64,000 nucleotides of DNA from an uncultured SAR116 cluster alpha proteobacterium (GTDB lineage Bacteria > Pseudomonadota > Alphaproteobacteria > Puniceispirillales > GCA-002684695), in assembly GCA_902612965.1 (NCBI GenBank), contig CACMFN010000001.1, positions 192,001 through 256,000 on the forward strand, written 5' to 3'. Below the pieces are notes generated by a model. The model was not told the origin of the DNA. It made no database searches and saw only the letters and a program-made list of their open reading frames with translations. The position numbers and the translations under genes are program-made. Positions 44,170-53,459 of the stretch are shown one piece after another. Each line of letters opens with the position of its first letter. Within the stretch, counting starts at the first letter, position 1.

Positions 44170-44919
44170 ATGGGGAATACTGAATTAGAAAATAAAATCG
44201 CTTTAGTTACAGGAGGAAGCAATGGTATCGGTCTTGAAACTGTAAAACTGCTAGCGACTAAAGGTGCTACGGTAATAGTTGGTTATTATAATGGAGAGGA
44301 AAGAGCAAAAGATATTATTAATAGCTTACCAAATAAAAATCATATGATACATCAGATCAAATTGGAAGATCACAAAACTGCAGAAGGAGTTGCCGAGGTA
44401 ATTAATCAATCTTTTGGTAAGCTTGATATACTTGTAAATTCAGCTGGCTTTACAAAGCCTATTCCTCATAAAGACTTGAGCTCACTTGATATAGAATTAT
44501 TTGATAAAATTCTTTTAGCTAATACTAGAGGCCCATACTCTGTTATAAGATCGCTTATGCCATTGTTGGAAAATAGCGATGATGCTATTGTGATAAATGT
44601 TTCTTCCATTTCTGCTTTTACTGGTTCAGGTAGCAACATAGCTTATTGTTCTTCAAAAGCTGCGCTTGATACCATGACTATGTCATTGGCAAGAGTTTTT
44701 GGTCCCAAAATTAGATTTTTATGTGTTTCGCCGGCTGCTGTTGCTACCGATTTTGTTGAAGGTAGAGATAGAGAAGCTTTAAAAGAGTTAGCTAAAAAAA
44801 CACCACTTCAAAAAATTGTAGAACCTGAAGACGTAGCCCTTGCTATCTTGGGATGTATTACACATTTAAAAACAGCTACGGGAACAAAGATTGTAATTGA
44901 TGGAGGGAAAAATTTATAA
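44170..44919 (+). CDS. Short-chain dehydrogenase/reductase in the Hpa operon
   Basis: About 249 residues from the ATG at 44170, which follows GGGGAG in the end of the MetE-core gene; an upstream in-frame ATG at 44137 would add 11 residues and overlap that gene. The cofactor loop is T-G-G-S-N-G-I-G, the catalytic Ser is in V-S-S-I-S-A, and the Tyr/Lys pair is in A-Y-C-S-S-K. No SDR belongs to the textbook homoprotocatechuate pathway, so this enzyme probably prepares the substrate, for example by oxidising a side-chain alcohol or reducing a ketone before ring cleavage. Confidence 0.9.
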   Translation: MGNTELENKIALVTGGSNGIGLETVKLLATKGATVIVGYYNGEERAKDIINSLPNKNHMIHQIKLEDHKTAEGVAEVINQSFGKLDILVNSAGFTKPIPHKDLSSLDIELFDKILLANTRGPYSVIRSLMPLLENSDDAIVINVSSISAFTGSGSNIAYCSSKAALDTMTMSLARVFGPKIRFLCVSPAAVATDFVEGRDREALKELAKKTPLQKIVEPEDVALAILGCITHLKTATGTKIVIDGGKNL

Positions 44920-44938
44920 TTTTTTTGTTATAATTTAA

Positions 44939-45334
44939 ATGCCACATTTTTCGATTGAATACTCAGCAAATCTTGAAAAAAAAATTAATATGAAGGAGTT
45001 TTGTAATGTTCTTAGAATTGCTGGAATAGAAACGGGAGTTTTTCCCATAAAGGGAATTAGAGTTAGAGCAATTTGTTGTGATCATTATGCAATTGCTGAT
45101 AACAATCCACAAAACGGTTTCATTGATATTTCAGTTAGGTTAAGAGAAGGACGCGATATGGAAGTTAGAAAAGAGGCTACTGAACATATCTTTCAAGCAG
45201 CAAAAAAATTTTTAAAGCCTGTTCTTGACACTTCGCCATTTGCATTATCAATGGAAATGAGAAATATTGATGCCGAACTTAGTCCAAAAGAAAATTCAAT
45301 TCCTAAATTCATGAAAGAGAGCCATGATGTCTGA
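44939..45334 (+). CDS. hpaF: 5-carboxymethyl-2-hydroxymuconate delta-isomerase
   Basis: A 131-residue protein of the CHMI/tautomerase superfamily. It opens with M-P-H-F-S-I-E-Y; removal of Met exposes the catalytic N-terminal proline. The length and the R-A-I-C-C-D-H-Y-A-I-A-D core match HpaF. It isomerises the oxidised ring-cleavage product of homoprotocatechuate. It overlaps hpaE by 11 bases and lies in the order F-E-D-G-H, so assignment is supported by both motif and context. Confidence 0.92.
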   Translation: MPHFSIEYSANLEKKINMKEFCNVLRIAGIETGVFPIKGIRVRAICCDHYAIADNNPQNGFIDISVRLREGRDMEVRKEATEHIFQAAKKFLKPVLDTSPFALSMEMRNIDAELSPKENSIPKFMKESHDV

Positions 45335-46838
45335 TTTAAATGAAAATATTAAAAAACTAAAAAAACATTTAGATATCATTAAAGAACAAGGAGTTTTGAA
45401 TGTCGTCGATGGTGAATTAAAGAATTCAAATTCCAGAAAGAAATTTTCTAATTTTTCTCCTGTGGATGAAACATACATTTGTGAAGTTGCTCAAAGTAAT
45501 GCTGAAGATATTGATGAGGCATCATCATCATCTAAAGATGCTTTTAAAGAATGGTCAAAAACAAGTCCTGCTACAAGGAAAAAAATCTTACACAAAATAG
45601 CTGATAAAATAGTTGAAAGGTCAGAAGAGATAGCTTTATGTGAGACTTGGGATACTGGTCAAGCAATAAGATTTATGTCAAAAGCAGCTATAAGAGGTTC
45701 AGAGAACTTTCGTTATTTTGCTGATAAAGCTATTTCTGCTCAAGACGGATTAACATTACCATCAGGTTCATTACTAAATATCACTAAAAGGTATCCAATT
45801 GGCCCAGTTGGGATTATTACCCCATGGAACACGCCTTTTATGTTATCTACATGGAAAATTGCACCTGCACTTGCAGCCGGCTGTACAGTAGTTCATAAGC
45901 CTGCAGAATTATCCCCAGTTACAGCAAAAATACTTAATGAAATAGCTTTAGAAGCAGGACTTCCTCCTGGTGTTTGGAACCTTGTGAATGGTTTTGGTGA
46001 AGAGGCAGGAGTTGCTCTAACAAAGAATAAGGATATTAAAGCTGTAGCCTTCGTTGGAGAGTCAAAAACAGGTTCAGCTATAATGCGACAAGGATCTGAA
46101 ACTTTGAAAAGAGTTCACTTTGAACTTGGAGGTAAGAACCCAGTGATTGTTTTTGATGATGCTGATCTAGACCGTGCTTTAGATGCTGTAATTTTCATGA
46201 TTTATTCCTTAAATGGAGAAAGATGTACTTCTTCAAGTAGGCTTTTGATTCAGAAAAATATTGCAGAGGAATTTATTAGTAAATTGGTAGATCGAGTTAA
46301 TAAAATTAAGGTTGGCAATCCTTTAGACCCAAATACTGAAGTTGGTCCTTTAATAAGTGAAAATCACTTAGAAAAGGTTGTTTCTTATTTTGATGTAGCT
46401 AAAAGAGAAGGTGCAGAAATTGCTGTCGGAGGAAAAGCGCATAAGAAACCAGGTTGGTTTGTTTCGCCAACCTTATTTAAAAATGCAAAGCCTGGAATGA
46501 GAATTTCTCAAGAAGAAATTTTTGGCCCGGTTTTAACTGCTATTACCTTTGAAGATGAAGAAGAAGCATTAAAAATATCAAATGATGTAGAATACGGTCT
46601 GACAGGTTATATTTGGACAAATAACGTAACTAGAGCATTAAGATTTTCAGATGAGCTTGAAGCTGGTATGATTTGGGTGAACTCTGAGAATGTTAGACAC
46701 CTACCGACACCCTTTGGTGGATTTAAATCAAGTGGAATAGGAAGAGATGGTGGTGATTGGTCATTTGAATTTTATATGGAACAAAAACATATTGGTTTTG
46801 CAACTGGAAACCATCAAATACCTAAATTAGGTAAATAA
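45324..46838 (+). CDS. hpaE: 5-carboxymethyl-2-hydroxymuconate semialdehyde dehydrogenase
   Basis: A 504-residue aldehyde dehydrogenase with catalytic Cys in G-E-R-C-T-S-S-S near 296 and Glu in E-L-G-G-K-N-P near 265. Paralogues of this family are hard to tell apart by motif, but the position directly between the isomerase and the homoprotocatechuate dioxygenase makes HpaE the clear choice. It oxidises the semialdehyde formed by HpaD to the dicarboxylate. Two adjacent ATGs (45324 and 45327) are possible starts; both overlap hpaF. Confidence 0.92.
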   Translation: MMSDLNENIKKLKKHLDIIKEQGVLNVVDGELKNSNSRKKFSNFSPVDETYICEVAQSNAEDIDEASSSSKDAFKEWSKTSPATRKKILHKIADKIVERSEEIALCETWDTGQAIRFMSKAAIRGSENFRYFADKAISAQDGLTLPSGSLLNITKRYPIGPVGIITPWNTPFMLSTWKIAPALAAGCTVVHKPAELSPVTAKILNEIALEAGLPPGVWNLVNGFGEEAGVALTKNKDIKAVAFVGESKTGSAIMRQGSETLKRVHFELGGKNPVIVFDDADLDRALDAVIFMIYSLNGERCTSSSRLLIQKNIAEEFISKLVDRVNKIKVGNPLDPNTEVGPLISENHLEKVVSYFDVAKREGAEIAVGGKAHKKPGWFVSPTLFKNAKPGMRISQEEIFGPVLTAITFEDEEEALKISNDVEYGLTGYIWTNNVTRALRFSDELEAGMIWVNSENVRHLPTPFGGFKSSGIGRDGGDWSFEFYMEQKHIGFATGNHQIPKLGK

Positions 46839-46856
46839 ATATATAGAGAGAACTTA

Positions 46857-47837
46857 ATGCCACTTCCAAAAAATAATTTATACCCAGATTTTAATATTTC
46901 ACGTCTAAGTCATATAGAATTAGGTGTTAAAGATCTAGAAGCAAGCTTTGCTTTTTATGTCGAAACTCTAGGATTGCAGGTTACTGAAAAAGAGAGTGAT
47001 TATATCTATCTGAGGGGTATGGAAGAAAGAGGTCACCATAGTGTAATATTAAAAAAATCTGAAGAGCCTACTTGCAACGTTTTAGGGTATAAAGTTTTTG
47101 ATGAGGAGCAATTATACAAAGCAGAGATTTATTTTAATTCTAAAAACATAAATACAAAATGGATTGAAAGGCCTTTTCAAGGCAAAACATTATTAACTCA
47201 TGATATCCACGGAATACCAATAGAATTTTATTATCAGATGGATAGACTCCCGACAATTCACCAAAAGTACAAGCTTTATACGGGTGTTAAACCTTTAAGA
47301 ATAGATCATTTTAATGTTTTTTCAATTAATGTTGATGAGAGTGTGAAATTTTATTCTGATTTAGGTTTTAGAGTAACTGAGTATACTGAGGATGAAAAAT
47401 CAAAAAAACTGTGGGCTGCCTGGATGCACAGAAAGGGAACAGTGCATGATATTGCATTTACAAATGGAGTTGGTCCAAGACTACATCATGTAGCATTTTG
47501 GGTGCCAACACCAATGAATATAATTGACTTGCTTGATGTAATGTCAACAACTGGATATATAACAAATATTGAAAGAGGACCAGGAAGACATGGAATTTCT
47601 AATGCATTCTTTTTGTATATAAGGGATCCTGATGGTCACCGTACAGAAATTTATTGTTCAGATTATCAGACAGTAGACACTGACCATGAGCCAATAAAAT
47701 GGGATTTAAAAGATCCGCAAAGACAAACGCTATGGGGTGCCCCAGCTCCAAAATCATGGTTTGAAGAGGGAAGCCACTTCGATAAAACAGAACCAAAAGA
47801 GCCTGCTCTTAAAGCACAGCCTATAGTGGCACCGTAA
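46857..47837 (+). CDS. hpaD: 3,4-dihydroxyphenylacetate (homoprotocatechuate) 2,3-dioxygenase
   Basis: A 326-residue two-domain VOC dioxygenase. Iron ligands are H151 (R-I-D-H-F-N), H210 or H211 (L-H-H-V-A-F) and E264 (R-T-E-I-Y), and the oxygen-handling second-shell His is H197 (V-H-D-I-A-F), with Y254 nearby; the spacings match the Brevibacterium enzyme as I recall it. It is therefore the VOC-type, not the LigB-type, HpaD of Escherichia coli. It cleaves the ring next to the side chain. Eighteen bases separate it from hpaE. Confidence 0.93.
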   Translation: MPLPKNNLYPDFNISRLSHIELGVKDLEASFAFYVETLGLQVTEKESDYIYLRGMEERGHHSVILKKSEEPTCNVLGYKVFDEEQLYKAEIYFNSKNINTKWIERPFQGKTLLTHDIHGIPIEFYYQMDRLPTIHQKYKLYTGVKPLRIDHFNVFSINVDESVKFYSDLGFRVTEYTEDEKSKKLWAAWMHRKGTVHDIAFTNGVGPRLHHVAFWVPTPMNIIDLLDVMSTTGYITNIERGPGRHGISNAFFLYIRDPDGHRTEIYCSDYQTVDTDHEPIKWDLKDPQRQTLWGAPAPKSWFEEGSHFDKTEPKEPALKAQPIVAP

Positions 47838-47850
47838 TTTAGAGGGAAAT

Positions 47851-48711
47851 ATGTTAAATAAATTTGTATCAATCAAAGTTGACGATCAAAATATTTTTGG
47901 TATTGAAACTGATAAGGGAGTAATTGATTTAACCAACAAATATTCTGAGTGGAAGTCTTTATACGACGTTGTTAAAAACAATGGGTTTGATAAACTAATA
48001 TCTTCAATTGACAATAGTGAAACAATTTTACCTAAGGGATCTTATGAATACAATATACCAATTTCAAATCCTGAAAAAATTATTTGTGTTGGTATAAATT
48101 ATCCAGATAGAAATGAGGAGTATAAAGATGGTCAAAATACCCCTCAAAATATGTCATTATTTGTTAGGTTTCCAAGATCTTTTGTTGGACATAGTTGCCC
48201 TATCATCAGACCCAAGGTATCTAAACAACTTGATTATGAAGGTGAGGTTGCAATTATCGTTAGCAAGGAGGGTAGGCATATACCAGAACATGATGCTTAT
48301 AATTATATCTCTGCTATATCAATTTGTAATGAGGGAACAATTAGAGATTGGGTAAGACATGCTAAATTTAATGTCACCCAGGGTAAAAATTTTGAAAAAT
48401 CTGGATCTATTGGTCCTTTTCTAATTCCGTTTAAAAATAAAAAACAACTTGAAGATATTGAAATTGAAACAAGAGTTAATGATGAGGTTCGACAAAATGA
48501 TCGTACTAGTAGGATGCTATTTAATATTCCAAAGCAAATTAACTATATATCAACTTTCACTACTTTAATGCCTGGAGATATCATAATTACAGGTACTCCA
48601 ACAGGTGCGGGAGCAAGGTTTGAACCTCCAAAGTTTTTGAAGCCTGGAGATAGAATAGAAGTTTCTGTTGAAGGAATTGGTACTTTAATTAATACAGTGG
48701 AAGACGAGTAA
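47851..48711 (+). CDS. hpaG: HpaG-type FAH-fold isomerase/decarboxylase
   Basis: A 286-residue FAH-fold protein. Metal ligands are the two Glu of D-Y-E-G-E-V and an acidic residue near the conserved C-N-E-G-T-I-R-D-W; F-E-K-S-G-S-I-G-P and G-D-I-I-I-T-G-T-P-T-G are typical. In E. coli one HpaG polypeptide holds two such domains (decarboxylase and isomerase); here a single domain is present. It lies between HpaD and HpaH, with a one-base stop/start overlap to hpaH. The decarboxylation of the oxalo-hex-3-enedioate intermediate is its likely job. Confidence 0.88.
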   Translation: MLNKFVSIKVDDQNIFGIETDKGVIDLTNKYSEWKSLYDVVKNNGFDKLISSIDNSETILPKGSYEYNIPISNPEKIICVGINYPDRNEEYKDGQNTPQNMSLFVRFPRSFVGHSCPIIRPKVSKQLDYEGEVAIIVSKEGRHIPEHDAYNYISAISICNEGTIRDWVRHAKFNVTQGKNFEKSGSIGPFLIPFKNKKQLEDIEIETRVNDEVRQNDRTSRMLFNIPKQINYISTFTTLMPGDIIITGTPTGAGARFEPPKFLKPGDRIEVSVEGIGTLINTVEDE

Positions 48712-49514
48712 TGCCTCTTACAGAAAACCAGATAGAGGTAGCCGCAGAGAGTTTATTTCAAGCTGAAATATCAAGAAAGAGAATAGGTCTTTTATCTGTT
48801 CAATTTCCAGAAATTGATATGGAGGATGCTTATAAAATACAAGCAGCTTTAGTTGAGAAAAAAATTAACTCCGGATTGAAATTAGAAGGCTGGAAAATTG
48901 GTCTTACCTCAAAGGCAATGCAAGATGCGCTTAAAATTGATATACCAGATAGCGGAATATTATTTGATAATATGTTTTTTAAAAGTGGAGACGAAATTCC
49001 TACTGAAAGGTTTATACAAACAAGAATTGAAGCTGAAATTGCATTTTGCATGAAGGGGTCATTGGCAGGAGAAGTTACGCGTGAGGAAGTTTTACAGGCA
49101 ACTGATTATGTATTTCCATCCTTAGAAATTTTAGATACTCGTATTTTTAGGAAGGATGAAAATACAGGAAAGATGAGAACAGTTTTTGATACTATTTCTG
49201 ATAATGCTGCAAATGCAGGTGTAATTTCTGGAGCTCAAAAAAATGATCCACAAAAATTTGATCTTCGACGTGTTGGTTCTATAGTTATGAGGAATAATGA
49301 AGTTGAAGAGACTGGTCTTGGCGCAGGTGTTTTAAATGATCCTATTACAGGCATTATTTGGCTAGTTAAAAGATTATCTGAATATAATCAGAAAATTAGT
49401 CCAGGAGAAATAATCCTTTCAGGGTCTTTTATAAGGCCAATAGAGGCTAGAAAGGGTGATGAATTTTATGCAGATTTTGGAGATTTTGGTTTTGTTGAAT
49501 GCAAATTTAATTAA
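48711..49514 (+). CDS. hpaH: 2-oxo-hept-4-ene-1,7-dioate hydratase
   Basis: A 267-residue hydratase of the HpaH/MhpD family, which shares the FAH fold. G-W-K-I-G-L-T-S-K-A-M-Q near residue 62, the E-A-E-I-A-F metal segment near 104 and the final G-S-F-I-R-P-I-E are characteristic. It adds water to the decarboxylated intermediate to give the aldolase substrate. Coupled to hpaG by a shared base. The aldolase HpaI that should follow is missing; the next gene is a class V aminotransferase-fold enzyme. Confidence 0.93.
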   Translation: MPLTENQIEVAAESLFQAEISRKRIGLLSVQFPEIDMEDAYKIQAALVEKKINSGLKLEGWKIGLTSKAMQDALKIDIPDSGILFDNMFFKSGDEIPTERFIQTRIEAEIAFCMKGSLAGEVTREEVLQATDYVFPSLEILDTRIFRKDENTGKMRTVFDTISDNAANAGVISGAQKNDPQKFDLRRVGSIVMRNNEVEETGLGAGVLNDPITGIIWLVKRLSEYNQKISPGEIILSGSFIRPIEARKGDEFYADFGDFGFVECKFN

Positions 49515-49527
49515 TTTAAATTGATTA

Positions 49528-50664
49528 ATGATTAATTCACTTTCTTTAAGATCAAATTATAAAACACTTAAAAAATTCACATATTTAAATCAGGCGTCAT
49601 TAGGTTTAATCTCAGAAAAAACAGCAACATCTATGATTGAATTTCTAAATGAAATTGCAAAACATGGAAATGCTCATATGTCAGATCAAGACGAGGTTAA
49701 TTTTTTTCAAACTTTAAGAAATACATGTTGTAGGTTATTTAATTGTAACTCTAGAAATCTAGCAATTCTGTCTAGTGCTAGTGAATTACTTAACCAATTA
49801 CCTTATTTATTAGATTTGAAAAAAGGCTCTAAGGTTGTTTTAGTGAAAAGCGACTTTCCTGCTTTATTTAGACCATGGCAAGCCTTCTCCAAAAAAAATA
49901 AATTAAAAACGCATTTCGTTGATGAGAATTTAAATATTGATTTGACTTCTTCAATTATTGAAATAATAGACAACGAAACAGTTGCTGTAGTAGTGAGTTA
50001 TATTCAGTATGCAACTGGAAGTAGAATTGATTTAAAACGATTACAAAAAATAACAAAAAAACTTAATATCCCTTTTGTTATTGATGTTACGCAAGCTGCA
50101 GGAGCAATTCCATTAGATATTAGTAAGATAGAATGTGATGCAATGGTTTGTAGTGGGTATAAATGGCTTGGTGGTCATGGGGGTGTAGCTATAGCATATC
50201 TTTCTGATAACTTAATAAATAAAACTCCATTAATGCCTGGATGGATGGGTGCAAAAAACCCTTTTAATATCAATAATAATAAATTAGATCTCGCATTTGG
50301 TGCAAAAAGATATACTCAGTCAACAATGTCTTATATTTCCCTTAAAAGTTTAAATGTTTCAATTAAAGAGATATTAAATCTCGGAATTCAGAATATTGAT
50401 TCTCATTCAGAAAAGTTAAAAAAATATCTACTATCTTCACTAAATAAAGATAGGTACAAAACTCTTAATGGAAATCAAAAACTTATGTCTTCACATATAA
50501 TTTCTATTTCTAATAATGAAATAGATTCAAAAAAAATATCAAAAATTCTCTTTGATAATGGTATTATATGTAGCTTAAGAAATGGATTTATAAGAATATC
50601 ACTTGCCCATTATAATGATCAAACAGACATAGACAAATTGTTGTCCGTTTTAGATAAATTGTGA
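49528..50664 (+). CDS. Class V aminotransferase-fold PLP enzyme at the end of the Hpa operon
   Basis: A 378-residue PLP enzyme with Schiff-base K212 in S-G-Y-K-W-L-G-G and cofactor Asp D186 in V-I-D-V-T-Q-A-A-G. The T-Q-A-A-G and Y-K-W-L-G segments recall isopenicillin-N-epimerase-like and kynureninase-like relatives. It starts 13 bases after hpaH, so it belongs to the operon, yet no PLP step is known in homoprotocatechuate breakdown. It may act on an amino-acid-derived precursor of the aromatic acid. It is only distantly like the class V enzyme at 14406. Confidence 0.86.
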   Translation: MINSLSLRSNYKTLKKFTYLNQASLGLISEKTATSMIEFLNEIAKHGNAHMSDQDEVNFFQTLRNTCCRLFNCNSRNLAILSSASELLNQLPYLLDLKKGSKVVLVKSDFPALFRPWQAFSKKNKLKTHFVDENLNIDLTSSIIEIIDNETVAVVVSYIQYATGSRIDLKRLQKITKKLNIPFVIDVTQAAGAIPLDISKIECDAMVCSGYKWLGGHGGVAIAYLSDNLINKTPLMPGWMGAKNPFNINNNKLDLAFGAKRYTQSTMSYISLKSLNVSIKEILNLGIQNIDSHSEKLKKYLLSSLNKDRYKTLNGNQKLMSSHIISISNNEIDSKKISKILFDNGIICSLRNGFIRISLAHYNDQTDIDKLLSVLDKL

Positions 50665-50677
50665 AATAAAAATCCTT

Positions 50678-51883
50678 TTAGGAAACCTCAATATTGAGTT
50701 GTTCTATCTCTCTAAAGCGTATCCTATTAGCTATCTTGGGTTTAGCTTGTAAATTAAAGTCTTTGAATGAACGTATTAATTTTAAGAATGCTACTCTGCC
50801 TTCAATTCTTGCTAATGTATTACCAGCACAAATATGAATTCCCAAACCAAAAGATAAGTGTTTATTAGGCTTTCTTGAAACTATAAATTTGTCTGGATTA
50901 TTAAATTGTTTTGGATCTCTGTTTGCAGCAGCAATTATCATATGAACTGACGTTCCTTTAGGGATTTTTTTATTCTCCAAGATTGTATCTTTTTTATTTC
51001 TTCTATTATTCACTTGTATAGGTGGGTGGTAGCGAAGAATTTCCTCAATGGCAGAATTGATTAATGTCTCATCATTTCTTAATAAATCTAATTGATCTTT
51101 ATTATTAATAAACTCACACATTCCATGTGAAAGCATATTTGTTGAAGTTTCATGGCCTGCGTTAAGCATGAAGATACATTGATGTAAAAGCTCAACTTCA
51201 GATAATTCAATTCCTGATGACTGAGCGTCTATTAAGGTTGAAATAATCTCACCATCACGACTGAGATGAGAATTTTTTTTCCTTAAATTTACTTGATCTT
51301 TTAAATAGTTTTTGAAATTTAAAACAGCTGAGCAACCACTCTTAAATTGTTCTTCCGATAGAGTTGGCTCTAGAGCCCCTAATATTAGTCTTGCCCAATC
51401 TCGGATAAGTTTTCTATCTTCTTTTGGAACACCTAAAATATCACATACAACATCGACGGGTAATCTGAATGAAAAATCTTTAACAAACTCTATGTTTTTT
51501 TTCTCTTTCATTTCGTCGATATAGCTTTGCACTAGTTGTTCAACATTGTTTTCAATATGTGCTAAGGCCCTGGGAGTAAAGGCGTGTTGAAATATTTTTC
51601 GAATTCTAGTGTGATCTGGTTGATCAGTAAATACTACACTAGTTGTATGGTGTTCATATAAAAGCGAATTACCAAATTTAGGCTTAAACTCTTCCTTTTT
51701 ATCTGAGCTCCATAATTGGTGATTCTTGTAAATATCAACTAATGTTTCATAAGACGTTACTATAAAGGAACCATCTGAATTCTCATGGATAGGATTATTT
51801 TCCCTTAACTGTGAATAATATAAATAGGCTTTTTCAACCAAATCTTCAGGTGGGTTGTATAAATCAAATTTATTAATATCCAT
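50678..51883 (-). CDS. Cytochrome P450, copy 2
   Basis: A 401-residue soluble P450. The heme Cys is C352 in F-G-L-G-I-H-I-C-A-G, the I-helix is N-A-G-H-E-T-S near 236 and ExxR is E-I-L-R near 278. The H-E-T-S variant of the usual acid-alcohol pair is common in biosynthetic and terpene/fatty-acid P450s. It is convergent with the Hpa operon and divergent from an aldehyde dehydrogenase. No redox partner gene is nearby. Hydroxylation of an aliphatic or aromatic substrate feeding the dehydrogenase is possible. Confidence 0.93.
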   Translation of the reverse strand: MDINKFDLYNPPEDLVEKAYLYYSQLRENNPIHENSDGSFIVTSYETLVDIYKNHQLWSSDKKEEFKPKFGNSLLYEHHTTSVVFTDQPDHTRIRKIFQHAFTPRALAHIENNVEQLVQSYIDEMKEKKNIEFVKDFSFRLPVDVVCDILGVPKEDRKLIRDWARLILGALEPTLSEEQFKSGCSAVLNFKNYLKDQVNLRKKNSHLSRDGEIISTLIDAQSSGIELSEVELLHQCIFMLNAGHETSTNMLSHGMCEFINNKDQLDLLRNDETLINSAIEEILRYHPPIQVNNRRNKKDTILENKKIPKGTSVHMIIAAANRDPKQFNNPDKFIVSRKPNKHLSFGLGIHICAGNTLARIEGRVAFLKLIRSFKDFNLQAKPKIANRIRFREIEQLNIEVS

Positions 51884-52016
51884 ACTATTAATTTTTATTA
51901 TCTGTTTTTAAGAAGTAAATAACTAATTCATAATTAATTCTAATTTAGAAGATTATAATTTTATTTTCTTTTGAAAATATATCTTTAATCTATTTAACTA
52001 TTTGTTAGTGTAAAGC

Positions 52017-53459
52017 ATGGAATTTAATCAAGATATTAAGTTGCTCATTGATGGAAAATGGATACAATCTTCAGAGAGAGATTCATTGCCTTTAATTAAT
52101 CCAGCAACAGAAGAAATTTTATCAAATGTACCAATTGCAAATGATAAAGATTTGGATAATTCACTAATATCTTCACATAAAGCTTTTAAAATATGGAGTA
52201 AATTTCCACCACTTAAAAGACAATCGATCATGCTTAAAGCTGTAGAGATAATTAAAAGCAGACAAGAGGAAATTGCGAAAACTCTTACTATGGAAATGGG
52301 AAAAACTCTTAGAGAGTCAAGACAAGAAATTAATCAGGTTATTGAAACTACAGTCTGGTGTGCTGAAGAGGGTAAAAGAACTTATGGTAGAATTATACCT
52401 TCAAGAGATAGTCAAGCAAGGCAAATGGTTTTTAAAGAGCCAATAGGTCCAGTTGTTGCATTTGTTGCTTGGAACTTTCCGGGTGGAAATTTTATAAGAA
52501 AGGTTGCATCTGCTTTAGCTGCAGGTTGCACAATAATCATAAAACCAAGTGAAGAAACCCCAGCAACGGCAGTTGCTCTTGGCGAATGTTTTATGGAAGC
52601 TGGTTTGCCATCAGGTGTTTTAAATATTATCTTTGGAATACCAGACAAAATTTCACGCTATTTGCTCGAATCACCAATTCCAAAAGCCGTCACCTTTACA
52701 GGCTCAGTTGAAGTTGGCAAGCATCTTCAATCGTTATCTTCGAACACTTTAAAAAAATGCACCCTAGAATTGGGAGGTCATGCACCAGTAATTATTTGTA
52801 ATGATGTGGATGTTGATAAAGTTCTTGCAAAAATTGCACCATGGAAGTTTAGAAATTCTGGCCAAGTTTGCATTTCTCCTTCAAGATTTTTTGTTCAAGA
52901 TGAAATATACAAAAATTTTGTAGATGGTTTTGTAAATATTGCGAGACAAATAAAACTGGGTAATGGGTTAGAAGAAAGTACTGATATGGGTCCTTTGATA
53001 TTTGAGAAACAGTTAAGAAAAATGGAAATTTTAGTTGAAGATGCAAAATCAAAGGGATCAAGTATTAATTTAGGTGGAAAAAAAATTGGTAATAAAGGTT
53101 ATTTTTATGAACCTACCGTTTTAACTAATTTATCCTCCAAATCTAGAGTATTAAATGAAGAACCTTTTGGACCTTTAGTTCCAATATTGCCATTTAAAAA
53201 TATTGAGGTAGCCACTGAAAAATCAAATTCATTGTCTGTTGGTTTGGCATCATATGTTTTCACTGAGAACCAAAAAAACGCACATTTTTTAGGTAGTAAT
53301 CTTAATGTAGGAATTGTATGCGTGAATCATACTATAGTCTCAGTTCCAGAAGCACCTTTTGGTGGTGTGGATGAGTCAGGATATGGAAAAGAAAATGGTA
53401 TAGAAGGGTTAGAATCATTTTTGAAAACGAAATATATTTCTGAAATACCTTCTATTTAG
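52017..53459 (+). CDS. Aldehyde dehydrogenase, succinate-semialdehyde dehydrogenase-like
   Basis: A 480-residue aldehyde dehydrogenase with Cys in G-Q-V-C-I-S-P-S-R near 285, Glu in E-L-G-G-H-A-P near 252 and the N-terminal I-D-G-K-W of the GabD/Sad group. This group favours semialdehydes of short dicarboxylic acids, the kind of product HpaI would release in the Hpa pathway. It is a single-gene unit, divergent from P450 copy 2, and overlaps the convergent FAD-linked oxidase by eight bases at the stop codons. Confidence 0.92.
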   Translation: MEFNQDIKLLIDGKWIQSSERDSLPLINPATEEILSNVPIANDKDLDNSLISSHKAFKIWSKFPPLKRQSIMLKAVEIIKSRQEEIAKTLTMEMGKTLRESRQEINQVIETTVWCAEEGKRTYGRIIPSRDSQARQMVFKEPIGPVVAFVAWNFPGGNFIRKVASALAAGCTIIIKPSEETPATAVALGECFMEAGLPSGVLNIIFGIPDKISRYLLESPIPKAVTFTGSVEVGKHLQSLSSNTLKKCTLELGGHAPVIICNDVDVDKVLAKIAPWKFRNSGQVCISPSRFFVQDEIYKNFVDGFVNIARQIKLGNGLEESTDMGPLIFEKQLRKMEILVEDAKSKGSSINLGGKKIGNKGYFYEPTVLTNLSSKSRVLNEEPFGPLVPILPFKNIEVATEKSNSLSVGLASYVFTENQKNAHFLGSNLNVGIVCVNHTIVSVPEAPFGGVDESGYGKENGIEGLESFLKTKYISEIPSI

